Below are positions 48,862 to 56,974 of a stretch of 64,000 nt of DNA, in pieces; the stretch's first letter is position 1; each line of letters begins with the position of its first letter. Location of the stretch: NCBI RefSeq assembly GCF_900111905.1, contig NZ_FOKM01000004.1:248001-312000 (forward strand). Reading direction: 5' to 3'. This DNA comes from Rhizobium sp. NFR07. Lineage in GTDB: Bacteria > Pseudomonadota > Alphaproteobacteria > Rhizobiales > Rhizobiaceae. The position numbers and the translations under genes were made by a program. The notes beneath the pieces were generated by a model. The model saw only the letters and a list, made by a program, of their open reading frames with translations. It did no database searches and had not been told where the DNA came from.

Positions 48862-51204
48862 ATGGCTATTCGCATTACCGCAATCATCATCGCGCTGATG
48901 GGCATCGCGCTCGCGCTGGGCGGGGGTTATCTGCTGTCGCTCGGCGGCAGCGCCTATTATCTGCTCTGCGGTCTCGGCTTTTTCCTTACCGCCGTGCTGC
49001 TCTTCGCGCGCAAGGCGCTGGCGCTGCACCTCTATGCGGTCATCGTCATCGCCTCGCTCGTCTGGGCGATCTGGGAAGTGGGTCTCGACTGGTGGCAGCT
49101 CGGCCCGCGGGGCGGGGTGGTCATCCTCATCGGCCTGTGGCTGCTGACACCGTGGATCCGCCGGCCGCTTGGCTTCATCAGCCCGACCGGCGCCCGCTAC
49201 GGCGCGACTGCGAAGCCGCTTCTTGCGGCCGTCGCCCTGTCGATCGTGGTTGCAGTCGTCTCGATGTTCTTCGACCCGCTCGACCAGAGCGGCGACCTGC
49301 CGGAAGAGAAGGTTGCGGCGGCACCCGCGCTCGGCGGCAATGTGCCGGATGGCGAGTGGCATCAGTATGGCCGCACACCCTATGGCCAGCGCTATTCGCC
49401 GCTCGACCAGATCAATGTCGAGAATGTCGCGGATCTCCAGGAAGTCTGGCGCTACCAGACCGGTGACGTCAAGCTGCCCGACGATGTCGGCGAGACCACC
49501 TATCAGGTGACGCCGCTGAAGGTTGGCAACAACCTCTATCTCTGCACGCCTCACAACTGGGCGATCGCCATCGACGCCACGACCGGCAAGCAGGTCTGGA
49601 AATACGACAGCAATTCCGGCATGAACCCCGACCGCCAGCACCAGACCTGCCGCGGCGTCAGCTATTACAAGGACCAAGCGGCCGCCGCCGGCACGCCTTG
49701 CGCCGAACGTGTCTACCTGCCGACCTCGGATGCGCGGCTCATCGCGCTCGATGCGGCCAACGGCCAGGTGTGCCCGTCATTCGCCGACAACGGCACGCTG
49801 CAGCTTGAAACCGGCATGCCGCACAAGCCGGCCGGTTACTACTATTCCACGTCTCCGCCGGTCATCGTCGGCAACAAGATCATCATCGGTGGCGCCGTCA
49901 ACGACAACTATTCGACCGAGGAACAGTCCGGCGTCATCCGCGCCTTCGACGTCAATTCCGGCGAACTGATCTGGAACTGGGATTCGGGCAATCCGACCCA
50001 GACCCAGCCGCTGCCGGAAGGCCAGACCTACACGACGAACTCTCCCAACAGCTGGTCCGTCCTGTCGGTCGACGAGGCGCTCGGCCTCGTCTATGTGCCG
50101 CTCGGCAACCAGGTGCCCGACCAGCTCGGCATGGGCCGGTCGGAAAATGTCGAGAAATACTCGTCGTCCATCGTCGCGCTCGACATCAACACCGGGGCCG
50201 ACCGCTGGGTGCGCCAGACCGTGCATCACGATCTCTGGGACATGGACGTACCGGCCCAGCCGGTGCTGCTCGACATCACCAAGTCTGACAATTCGGTCGT
50301 CCCGGCGCTCGTCGGCCCGACCAAGCAGGGCGATATCTACGTGCTCGACCGGCGCACCGGCGAACCGATCATCCCGGTCACCGAACAGCCGGCGCCGGGC
50401 GGCACGATCCCCGAGGATCACGCCTCGCCGACCCAGCCCATCTCGGCGCTCAACTTCCGGCCGCGCACGCTTGAAGGCCGTGACATGTGGGGCGTCACCA
50501 TGTTCGACCAGATGGTGTGCCGCATCCGGCTCGAAGAGATGAATTACGAAGGGCAGTATACGCCCCCGTCGCTCAACGGCACGATCGTCTATCCGGGCAA
50601 TTTCGGCACGTTCAACTGGGGTTCGGTCGCCGTCGATCCCGAGCGGATGGTGATGTTCGGCATGCCGACCTATCTCGCCTTCACCTCCAAGCTCGTTCCA
50701 CGCGCCGACATTCCGCCGAAGGGCCAGGACGAAAAGGGTTCGGAACAGGGGCTGAACCGCAATGATGGCGCGCCCTACGGCGTCTTCATGGGGCCGTTCC
50801 TCGGTCCGCTGAACATTCCCTGCCAGGCGCCGCCATGGGGTTATGTCTCCGGCGTCGACCTGCGCACCGGCAAGATCGCCTACAAGCATCGCAACGGTAC
50901 CGTGCGCGACATGACGCCCCTGCCGCTGCCGTTCAAGGTCGGCGTCCCGGGCATCGGCGGTCCGATGATCACCAAGGGCGGCGTCGCCTTCCTCGGTGCA
51001 GCGGTCGACGATTACCTACGCGCCTACGACCTGACGGACGGCAAGCAGCTCTGGGAAGCCCGCCTTCCGGCTGGCGGCCAGGCGACGCCGATGAGCTATG
51101 CGGTGGAAGACGGCCGCCAGTTCGTCGTCATCGTTGCCGGCGGCCACGGATCGGTCGGCACGAAGCCGGGCGATTACGTGATCGCCTACGCGCTGCCGCG
51201 GTAA
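48862..51204 (+). CDS. gcd: Membrane-bound PQQ-dependent glucose dehydrogenase
   Basis: A 780-residue quinoprotein. The first ~150 residues hold five membrane helices (ITAIIIALMGIALALGGGYL first) that pass electrons to ubiquinone. The periplasmic eight-bladed propeller begins DGEWHQYGRTPYGQRYSPLD and includes the PQQ-domain repeats GKQVWKYDSNSG, FDVNSGELIWNWDSGNP and WVRQTVHHDLWDMDVPAQPV. It oxidises glucose to gluconate in the periplasm and is the classic mineral-phosphate-solubilising enzyme. No pqq genes are in the window. A hairpin terminator follows. Confidence 0.94.
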   Translation: MAIRITAIIIALMGIALALGGGYLLSLGGSAYYLLCGLGFFLTAVLLFARKALALHLYAVIVIASLVWAIWEVGLDWWQLGPRGGVVILIGLWLLTPWIRRPLGFISPTGARYGATAKPLLAAVALSIVVAVVSMFFDPLDQSGDLPEEKVAAAPALGGNVPDGEWHQYGRTPYGQRYSPLDQINVENVADLQEVWRYQTGDVKLPDDVGETTYQVTPLKVGNNLYLCTPHNWAIAIDATTGKQVWKYDSNSGMNPDRQHQTCRGVSYYKDQAAAAGTPCAERVYLPTSDARLIALDAANGQVCPSFADNGTLQLETGMPHKPAGYYYSTSPPVIVGNKIIIGGAVNDNYSTEEQSGVIRAFDVNSGELIWNWDSGNPTQTQPLPEGQTYTTNSPNSWSVLSVDEALGLVYVPLGNQVPDQLGMGRSENVEKYSSSIVALDINTGADRWVRQTVHHDLWDMDVPAQPVLLDITKSDNSVVPALVGPTKQGDIYVLDRRTGEPIIPVTEQPAPGGTIPEDHASPTQPISALNFRPRTLEGRDMWGVTMFDQMVCRIRLEEMNYEGQYTPPSLNGTIVYPGNFGTFNWGSVAVDPERMVMFGMPTYLAFTSKLVPRADIPPKGQDEKGSEQGLNRNDGAPYGVFMGPFLGPLNIPCQAPPWGYVSGVDLRTGKIAYKHRNGTVRDMTPLPLPFKVGVPGIGGPMITKGGVAFLGAAVDDYLRAYDLTDGKQLWEARLPAGGQATPMSYAVEDGRQFVVIVAGGHGSVGTKPGDYVIAYALPR

Positions 51205-51210
51205 AACAAC

Positions 51211-51242
51211 AAGGTGCTGCGGCAGTCCGGCCGCAGCACCTT
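51211..51242 (+). terminator. Terminator of gcd
   Basis: AAGGTGCTGCGG (51211-51222) and CCGCAGCACCTT (51231-51242) form a 12-base stem with an 8-base loop, six bases after the gcd stop codon, followed by CTCC rather than a long T run. Confidence 0.72.
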
Positions 51243-51459
51243 CTCCGCGACGATCTCACAACGCGATGAAGATTACGGCTGTAACTCGATCGGCCGCCAG
51301 GCGAGGCCGATCTTAATGCGGCGTTAACCATTTGACGGCAGAAATCCGCATACTTAAGGTTGAGCAGATTTCAAGAATCATCTTCCGCTATCGCATGAAG
51401 CCTTAGCCACCTGCCGCGCCATCCATCAAGGATCGGAATGACGTGCAAGAGGATATGCG

Positions 51460-52041
51460 ATGACCTTTATTGCCGGTACCAATTCCGCCGCACTGCTCAT
51501 CCTGACGCAGGCGAATTCCGTAAACTCTCCCGAAAATGAAAAAGCCCGCTCCGACACTCTTGTCGCTGTGGCGAATGGCGTCGGCGGCAAGGTCGGCGCC
51601 TCCCTTCAGCCAGGTCAGGCCGAATCCAAGATCTCCGAAGCAATGTTCAGCGTGAACAACGTGAACATAAACAAGCTCAAGCTCGATCTCATCGACCGCG
51701 CGGCGACGGCTCTCGGCTTCGACGAAAGCGATTATGAGACCAGAGGACAATTCGTCTCGGCGATGAGGGTGGAGCTCGTCAAGATAGCGGCGGATGAAGG
51801 TGGCGAACAGAAAATCGCGGCCATGGAGAAAAAGCTCGGCCTCGACAAGCTCGGTGTTTCGTTGATGGATGTCGTGTCGAGCGCACGCAATCCGGAAGCG
51901 AATGACAGGGTGACGCAGGCGCTGGAAGAGCGGGAAGGCGTAGATAAGGAAAAGGATGAGAAGAAGGACGAGCGTGATGACGATACGCCGTCATCCTTCC
52001 AGCCTGACGAGATGGGCATCTACGGTGGCTCTGTCCTGTAG
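51460..52041 (+). CDS. Hypothetical protein (193 residues)
   Basis: AGAGGATATGCG precedes the ATG. The N-terminus (FIAGTNSAALLILTQANSVN) resembles flagellin-hook or rhizobial secreted-protein starts, and the middle alternates helices with many Lys/Glu (IAAMEKKLGLDKLGVSLMDV). The C-terminus is strongly charged (DKEKDEKKDERDDD). I recognise no family. Codon use looks native. Secretion is possible but unproven. Confidence 0.7.
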   Translation: MTFIAGTNSAALLILTQANSVNSPENEKARSDTLVAVANGVGGKVGASLQPGQAESKISEAMFSVNNVNINKLKLDLIDRAATALGFDESDYETRGQFVSAMRVELVKIAADEGGEQKIAAMEKKLGLDKLGVSLMDVVSSARNPEANDRVTQALEEREGVDKEKDEKKDERDDDTPSSFQPDEMGIYGGSVL

Positions 52042-52556
52042 CGCCTCAAGCGGAAGCGATGCTGGGGAGAGAGACGCCTGACCTATCCGATCTCCCTCAA
52101 TCCGTCGTCCGAGCCTGCCTATCGCAATGCGACGCGCCTGCTGAGCATGGTGCACGAGCTTCACAAGGCGGGCTATCAGCGGATCCGCTTCATCTCGGGC
52201 ATGGCGCCCAGTGGCGTCCACTGGCGCTGTTCCATTACCCATGCCGGCAATATCGCCGCCGATGGGCTTCGTTTGCGTGAAGCCGGCGATCCGGCCCTCG
52301 TGGCATCCTATTCAACCGGCGCGGGTGATCGGTATTTCGATTGGCCGGCCGCGCGGCGCGCGAGCTCGGCATGATGTTCCTTGAGCGCTTCCCGCATGTC
52401 GCGGAAAAAGGCGCCGGTCGTGACTGGGCCTATGCCGGCTGGTTGATGGAAATGCTAGGGCGGGCGGAGCGAGACCATGGGCTTCCGGTTTTCTTCGCCG
52501 ATTATCCGCTCAGTCCCAATGCGGCAGATCTGCCGCCGGTGCCGAATCCTGACTAG
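52042..52556 (+). pseudogene. Decayed hypothetical gene (no start, internal frameshift)
   Basis: One frame reads LTYPISLNPSSEPAYRNATR then MVHELHKAGYQRIRFISGMA and THAGNIAADGLRLREAGDPA up to DRYFDWP near 52345, where it meets a stop shortly after. The other frame picks up at 52341 with ARELGMMFLERFPHVAEKGA then GRDWAYAGWLMEMLGRAERD and ends at a TAG at 52556. Joined, they make one sensible ~165-residue protein. The frame begins directly after the preceding stop with no usable start codon, so the 5' end also looks lost. Confidence 0.55.
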
Positions 52557-52586
52557 CGAAACGCCCGATGGCCTGCACGGTCTCCG

Positions 52587-52880
52587 TCAGATCCCGCGCG
52601 GCATCTGATCATCCCCGGTGACCTTGATGTCGTTCTTCACCTCGGTCACGCCCTCGACGCTGCGGGCCACTTCCTCGGCGCGCGCGAGCTCCTGCTGGCG
52701 CGCCACCACGCCGGTCAGGGTGATCGTCGAGCCGCTGGCCGTAACGGCCACGTCGGTCGCCTCGATCCCGCCGGCAGAGGCAAGCGCGTCGGAAACGGCG
52801 CCTTCGAGCACTGCATGGGCGGGAAATTCGATCTCGATTTCGGGTGGGGTCTCGTGAAACTGCTGGTGCTTGAAGACCAT
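52587..52880 (-). CDS. BON domain protein
   Basis: A 97-residue protein with one BON domain: EIEFPAHAVLEGAVSDALAS, then TDVAVTASGSTITLTGVVAR and ELARAEEVARSVEGVTEVKN followed by DIKV, the usual pattern of the fold that binds phospholipids or stabilises envelopes. It has no obvious signal peptide. GGGAGAACGGAC precedes the ATG. A one-mismatch EcfG-type promoter is seen upstream. Confidence 0.85.
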   Translation of the reverse strand: MVFKHQQFHETPPEIEIEFPAHAVLEGAVSDALASAGGIEATDVAVTASGSTITLTGVVARQQELARAEEVARSVEGVTEVKNDIKVTGDDQMPRGI

Positions 52881-52911
52881 GTCCGTTCTCCCTTGTCTGA
52901 ACGAGAAGAAC

Positions 52912-52936
52912 AACGCGCATCGGCGCCCATGGTTCA
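52912..52936 (-). promoter_or_regulatory. Near-consensus EcfG-type promoter of the BON gene
   Basis: Minus strand TGAAC (52936-52932), 16 bases, CGTT (52915-52912). It differs from the consensus only in the first G of GGAAC and lies about 30 bases before the ATG. Confidence 0.4.
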
Positions 52937-52974
52937 GATGAGCCACCGATTCAGATGGTTCGGGTAACGCAGGC

Positions 52975-54924
52975 TCAGCCGGCCGAGCCGGTCACGCTTG
53001 AGATTATGTCGCTCAGCTGCGTCTGGCTGAAGGGCTTGGGCAGGCGGGGCAGGTGGTTGCCGCTGCCGTCGGGCAGTTCGGCATAGCCTGTCGCGAGCAC
53101 GACCGGCAGGCCCGGCCATTCGCGGGCGATCTCGGCTGCCAGCTCGGCACCGGTCATGCGCGGCATGGAATGGTCGGTGATGACGAGGTCGATGCCGTTG
53201 TCGGCTGCCTTCAGCGCGGTCAGCGCCTCGGGGCCGCTATAGGCCTCTGTCACCTGGTGGCCGAGATCCTCCAGCATCATCGTCGTGTTCATCAGCACCA
53301 GCGCGTCGTCATCGACGGCCAGGACCTTAAGCGGACGGTCGCCGATCTTCTGCGATGTGTCGGAGGACGCGGCCTTCTCGTTCGGGCAATCCTCCTCATC
53401 CACCGTCGGGAGAAACAGCGAGATGGTCGTGCCTTCGCCCTTCACGCTGTCGATCGACAGCATGCCGCCCGATTGTTCCGTCAGTCCCTGCACCATCGAT
53501 AACCCCAGTCCTGTTCCCTTGCCGATCCCCTTGGTGGTGAAGAACGGCGTCGCGGCACGCGCCACCGTCTCGGGGTCCATGCCCTCGCCGGTATCACGTA
53601 CGTATATTCGCAGATAGTCGCCCTGACGCAATTTACCACCGTCTTCGGCAACATCATGGCGCTTGGCACTGATGATAATCACACCGCCGTGCGTCAGCGT
53701 CTGCAGCATGGCGTCGCGGGCATTGACGACCAGATTGAGGATCGCCGTCTCCAGCTGCACCGCATCGGTCAGCACCTTGGGCAACTCGCCCCGAAAATCC
53801 GTCTCTATCCTCAGCGAGGAGCCGAGCGAGCGCTCGAGGAAGTCCATCATGCCGGCTACCAGTGCCGGAACGTCGACCGGTGTCATGTTGAGTTCCTGTC
53901 GGCGCGAGAAGGCCAGCATGCGCTGGGTCAGCGCCGCGCCGCGTTCGGCTCCCTGCAGGGCGTTCAGCAGAAGCGGTGTCAGCGACGGGTCGTCGGGCAT
54001 GCGCTTTCGCAGCATTTCGAGGCTGCCCATGATCGCCATCAGGAGGTTGTTGAAGTCATGGGCGATGCCGCCGGTCAGCTGGCCGATCGCCTCCATCTTC
54101 TGCGCCTGGAACAGTTCCTCGCGGGTTTTCGCCAGCGCCTTCTGCGCCTCCACCTTCTCGGTCACGTCGCGGGTGATCTTGGCATAGCCCAGAAGCTGGC
54201 CGGTCTCGTCGCGGATGGCGTCGATCACCACATGCGCCCAGAAGGTCGTGCCGTCCTTGCGCTGGCGCAGGCCCTCGCGCTCGACGCGGCCATCGCGCCG
54301 GGCGATGTCGAGATTGCGGGCCGGCTCTCCCTTCTTCTGGTCTTCCGGCGTATAGAAGCGGGAGAAATGGCTGCCGATCGCATCCTCGGCCGTATAGCCC
54401 TTGATCCTTGCTGCGCCGGCATTCCAGTTGGTCACGTGACCGCCCGGGTCCAGCATGTAGAGCGCGTAGTCGGTCACGCCGTTGACGAGAAGCTGGAACT
54501 TCTCCTCGCTCAGCCGCAGTTCGGTTTGCGCCTTCTTGCGCTCGGTCAGGTCGCGGGTAACCTTGGCAAAGCCGAGCAGATGCCCGGTGCGATCCCAGAT
54601 CGGGTCGATGATCACATGAGCCCAGAAAGTCGTGCCGTCCTTACGGACGCGAAGGCCCTCATGCTCGAAACGACCATTGGTCATGGCTGTTTCAAGCGCT
54701 TTTTCAGGCATGCGGGCGAGGCGGTCCTCGTTGGTGTAGAAGCGGGAAAAATGCTCGCCGAGAATTTCGGCGGCTTCATAGCCCTTGAAGCGCTGCGCGC
54801 CAGCGTTCCAGCTCGCGATCTTGCCCGATGGGTCTAGCATGTAGATGGCATAGTCGGTGATGGCGTCGACGAGAAGACGATAGCGTTCCTGATCGAGCAG
54901 CGAAACTTCCTGTCTTTTTATCAT
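52975..54924 (-). CDS. Hybrid sensor histidine kinase (PAS-PAS-HisKA-HATPase-REC)
   Basis: A 649-residue cytoplasmic kinase. Two similar PAS/PAC modules, each with YxLLVDxxxDYAIYMLDPSG and FKGYEAAEILGEHFSRFYT-like text, occupy residues ~10-255. The acceptor box is GIAHDFNNLLMAIMGSLEML (His289), and the ATPase has NLVVNARDAM, DTGEGMDPE and GKGTGLGLSMV. The receiver has phospho-acceptor Asp584 in LVITDHSMP and the Lys of LPKPFS. PAS domains like these often bind flavin or haem, but the Cys of LOV domains is absent. I start at the ATG at 54924, where GGAGGGGG lies upstream; a longer reading would cross into a non-coding-like stretch. It is divergent from the TetR gene. Confidence 0.88.
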   Translation of the reverse strand: MIKRQEVSLLDQERYRLLVDAITDYAIYMLDPSGKIASWNAGAQRFKGYEAAEILGEHFSRFYTNEDRLARMPEKALETAMTNGRFEHEGLRVRKDGTTFWAHVIIDPIWDRTGHLLGFAKVTRDLTERKKAQTELRLSEEKFQLLVNGVTDYALYMLDPGGHVTNWNAGAARIKGYTAEDAIGSHFSRFYTPEDQKKGEPARNLDIARRDGRVEREGLRQRKDGTTFWAHVVIDAIRDETGQLLGYAKITRDVTEKVEAQKALAKTREELFQAQKMEAIGQLTGGIAHDFNNLLMAIMGSLEMLRKRMPDDPSLTPLLLNALQGAERGAALTQRMLAFSRRQELNMTPVDVPALVAGMMDFLERSLGSSLRIETDFRGELPKVLTDAVQLETAILNLVVNARDAMLQTLTHGGVIIISAKRHDVAEDGGKLRQGDYLRIYVRDTGEGMDPETVARAATPFFTTKGIGKGTGLGLSMVQGLTEQSGGMLSIDSVKGEGTTISLFLPTVDEEDCPNEKAASSDTSQKIGDRPLKVLAVDDDALVLMNTTMMLEDLGHQVTEAYSGPEALTALKAADNGIDLVITDHSMPRMTGAELAAEIAREWPGLPVVLATGYAELPDGSGNHLPRLPKPFSQTQLSDIISSVTGSAG

Positions 54925-55053
54925 GCAATGCGTGCCCCCTCCGCTCCGCCCCGAGCGACAACCCAATCTAATGCACGAACGTGACCTTTGTTCCATGCCA
55001 GACGGGCACATTAGAAACAATGAAAACACGGAGAAATGGTTGACAAGAGGATG

Positions 55054-55105
55054 CTCACGATTTACGACTGACGAAAATTGAAAATCGTCAGTCGTAAATC
55101 GTGAG
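55054..55105. promoter_or_regulatory. Long perfect palindrome, probable TetR operator
   Basis: Two 21-base arms (55054-55074 and 55085-55105, beginning CTCACGATTTACGACTGACG on the left) are exact inverse copies around the 10-base spacer AAATTGAAAA. Each arm holds the smaller pattern TTACGACTGACGA. A TTGACA (55040-55045) lies just upstream with its -10 position inside the left arm. The right arm ends seven bases before the TetR GTG start. Confidence 0.8.
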
Positions 55106-55111
55106 GCTTCA

Positions 55112-55711
55112 GTGGACAGCGCCAGCCAATTGGATCCGGTAAAGCAGGAAAACGTCGACCGCATCCTCGATGCGGCGGAGCGCCTGTTCAAGCACTACGG
55201 ATATTCCAAGACGAACGTTGCCGACATCGCCAAGGACCTCGGCATGTCGCCGGCCAATATCTACCGGTTCTTTTCGTCGAAGGCGGAGATCCACAAGGCG
55301 CTGGCAAACCGCATGCTGGCGGCCAGCCGCGATGTCGCGGTCGTCAACGCCAAGCGCCCGGTCAGCGCCACCGAGCGGCTACGTGACCATTTTCTGCAGC
55401 AGCACCAGATCACGGTGGAAACTCTGCTGCACGAGAACAAGGTGCACGAGATGGTGGTTGTCGCCATCGAGGAGCAGTGGTCGGTCGTCGAGGACCACAT
55501 CATGAAGCTGCGGCTCATCGTGGCCGGTCTCGTACGCGAAGGGATTGCCAATGGCGAGTTTCGCGACCAGGACGCCGATTTCGCCGCCGAATGCCTCTGT
55601 GACTGCATCGTGACCCTCTGTCACCCGCAGATCATCGCGGAATGCCTGATCGAGAACCGGAAGACGGTGCCGGCCGATCTCGTCGATTTCGCTCTCAGAG
55701 CTTTGAAATAA
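55112..55711 (+). CDS. TetR/AcrR-family transcriptional regulator
   Basis: A 199-residue repressor: VDRILDAAERLFKHYGYSKT then NVADIAKDLGMSPANIYRFF is the TetR DNA-binding domain, followed by a ligand-binding helical bundle (VEDHIMKLRLIVAGLVREGI, CLCDCIVTLCHPQIIAECLI). It starts with GTG, seven bases after the operator. The RND efflux genes follow on the same strand about 80 bases later, so it most likely represses them together with itself. The Cys-rich CLCDCIVTLC segment is a possible ligand or redox site. Confidence 0.88.
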   Translation: MDSASQLDPVKQENVDRILDAAERLFKHYGYSKTNVADIAKDLGMSPANIYRFFSSKAEIHKALANRMLAASRDVAVVNAKRPVSATERLRDHFLQQHQITVETLLHENKVHEMVVVAIEEQWSVVEDHIMKLRLIVAGLVREGIANGEFRDQDADFAAECLCDCIVTLCHPQIIAECLIENRKTVPADLVDFALRALK

Positions 55712-55792
55712 AGCCGAGACAAAACGCAACCTGATTTAACAAACCGGCACCTCACGGGTGCCATGATCAACGCATCGCGTGGAGTGAAGACC

Positions 55793-56947
55793 ATGTCTTC
55801 GATCGTGAATGGACGTTTTGCATCCCTCTCGAAGGGTATTCTTTTCGCAGCAGCGCTCGGCGCGCTCAGCGCCTGCTCGGATGACGAGAAGGTCGAGGCG
55901 CCCGATCCGGTGCGGCCGGTCAAGGTCGTGCAGGTCGCAGGCCCCGATAGCGGGCGCATCTTCATCTATTCCGGCTCGGTCCGGGCACGCACCGAGATGA
56001 ATCTCGGCTTCCGCGTTGCCGGCAAGATCACCGAGCGCCTCGTCGATGTCGGCGATCGGGTGGAGCCCGGCACCGTCCTCGCAAGGCTCGATGCGGTCGA
56101 TTACGAACTGGCCGTGCGCCGGGCCGATGCGGATCTCAGCGCCGCCGGCAAGCAGGTCGATATTACCGGCCTCGCCCTTCGCCGCGCCGAGACGCTGGCA
56201 CAGAAGAACGTCACGCCGCAGTCGCAGCTCGAACAGGCGCAGCTTGCCGCCGACCAGGCACAGTCGCAGCTGCAGTCGGCCGAGTCGGCGCTGGAGCAGG
56301 CGAAGAACCAGGTCGCCTACACGGAACTGAAGGCCACCCAGAGCGGCATCGTGACCACCGTCAGCGCCGATGTCGGCCAGGTGGTCAGCACCGGCTCGGC
56401 GGTCCTCGCCGTTGCCGTCGATGGCGAAAAGGAAGTGCAGATCGCGGTGCCGGAAATGGATATCGCCCATTTCAAGCCCGGCAAGACGGTGAAGGCCAGC
56501 TTCTGGTCGGCCCGGGATCTGGCGCTCGATGGCAAGGTCCGCGAAGTCGCCGGCAGCGCCGATGCCCAGTCCCGCACCTTTGCGGTGCGTGTCAGCCTGC
56601 CGGGTGACGAGCGCGTTCTGCTCGGCACGACCGCGACGATCACGGCGGGTGAAGACAATGCAGCTCCGGCCTTCGGCCTTCCGCTTGCGGCTCTCGCCCA
56701 GAAGGACGGCAAGCCGGTCGTCTGGGTGGTCGATCGCGACAAGGGGGAAGTCAGTTCCCGCCCGGTCGTGGTCGCCGGCTATAACGACGACGGCGTACGC
56801 GTCTCCGAAGGTGTTTCGATCGGCGATCTCGTCGTCTCGGCCGGCACGCAGTTCATGAAGGATGGCCTGAAGGTCAGGCTTCCCGAAACGGTCGCCTCGC
56901 GCTTCGGCAGCGTGTCCAGCCAGTCCACCGCCTCCATCCAGCCCTGA
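55793..56947 (+). CDS. RND efflux periplasmic adaptor (membrane fusion lipoprotein)
   Basis: A 384-residue adaptor. The signal peptide GILFAAALGALSACSDDEK ends in the lipobox LSAC, so it is probably a lipoprotein. It then has VRARTEMNLGFRVAGKITER (lipoyl half), a long alpha-hairpin (QSQLQSAESALEQAKNQV), and TELKATQSGIVTTVSADVGQ (second lipoyl half). It would link the RND pump to an outer-membrane channel encoded elsewhere. I chose the ATG at 55793, where GGAG precedes; an ATG at 55763 adds ten residues. Confidence 0.9.
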   Translation: MSSIVNGRFASLSKGILFAAALGALSACSDDEKVEAPDPVRPVKVVQVAGPDSGRIFIYSGSVRARTEMNLGFRVAGKITERLVDVGDRVEPGTVLARLDAVDYELAVRRADADLSAAGKQVDITGLALRRAETLAQKNVTPQSQLEQAQLAADQAQSQLQSAESALEQAKNQVAYTELKATQSGIVTTVSADVGQVVSTGSAVLAVAVDGEKEVQIAVPEMDIAHFKPGKTVKASFWSARDLALDGKVREVAGSADAQSRTFAVRVSLPGDERVLLGTTATITAGEDNAAPAFGLPLAALAQKDGKPVVWVVDRDKGEVSSRPVVVAGYNDDGVRVSEGVSIGDLVVSAGTQFMKDGLKVRLPETVASRFGSVSSQSTASIQP

Positions 56948-56974
56948 TAGCGGCACTGAAAAGGATCTGAGACC

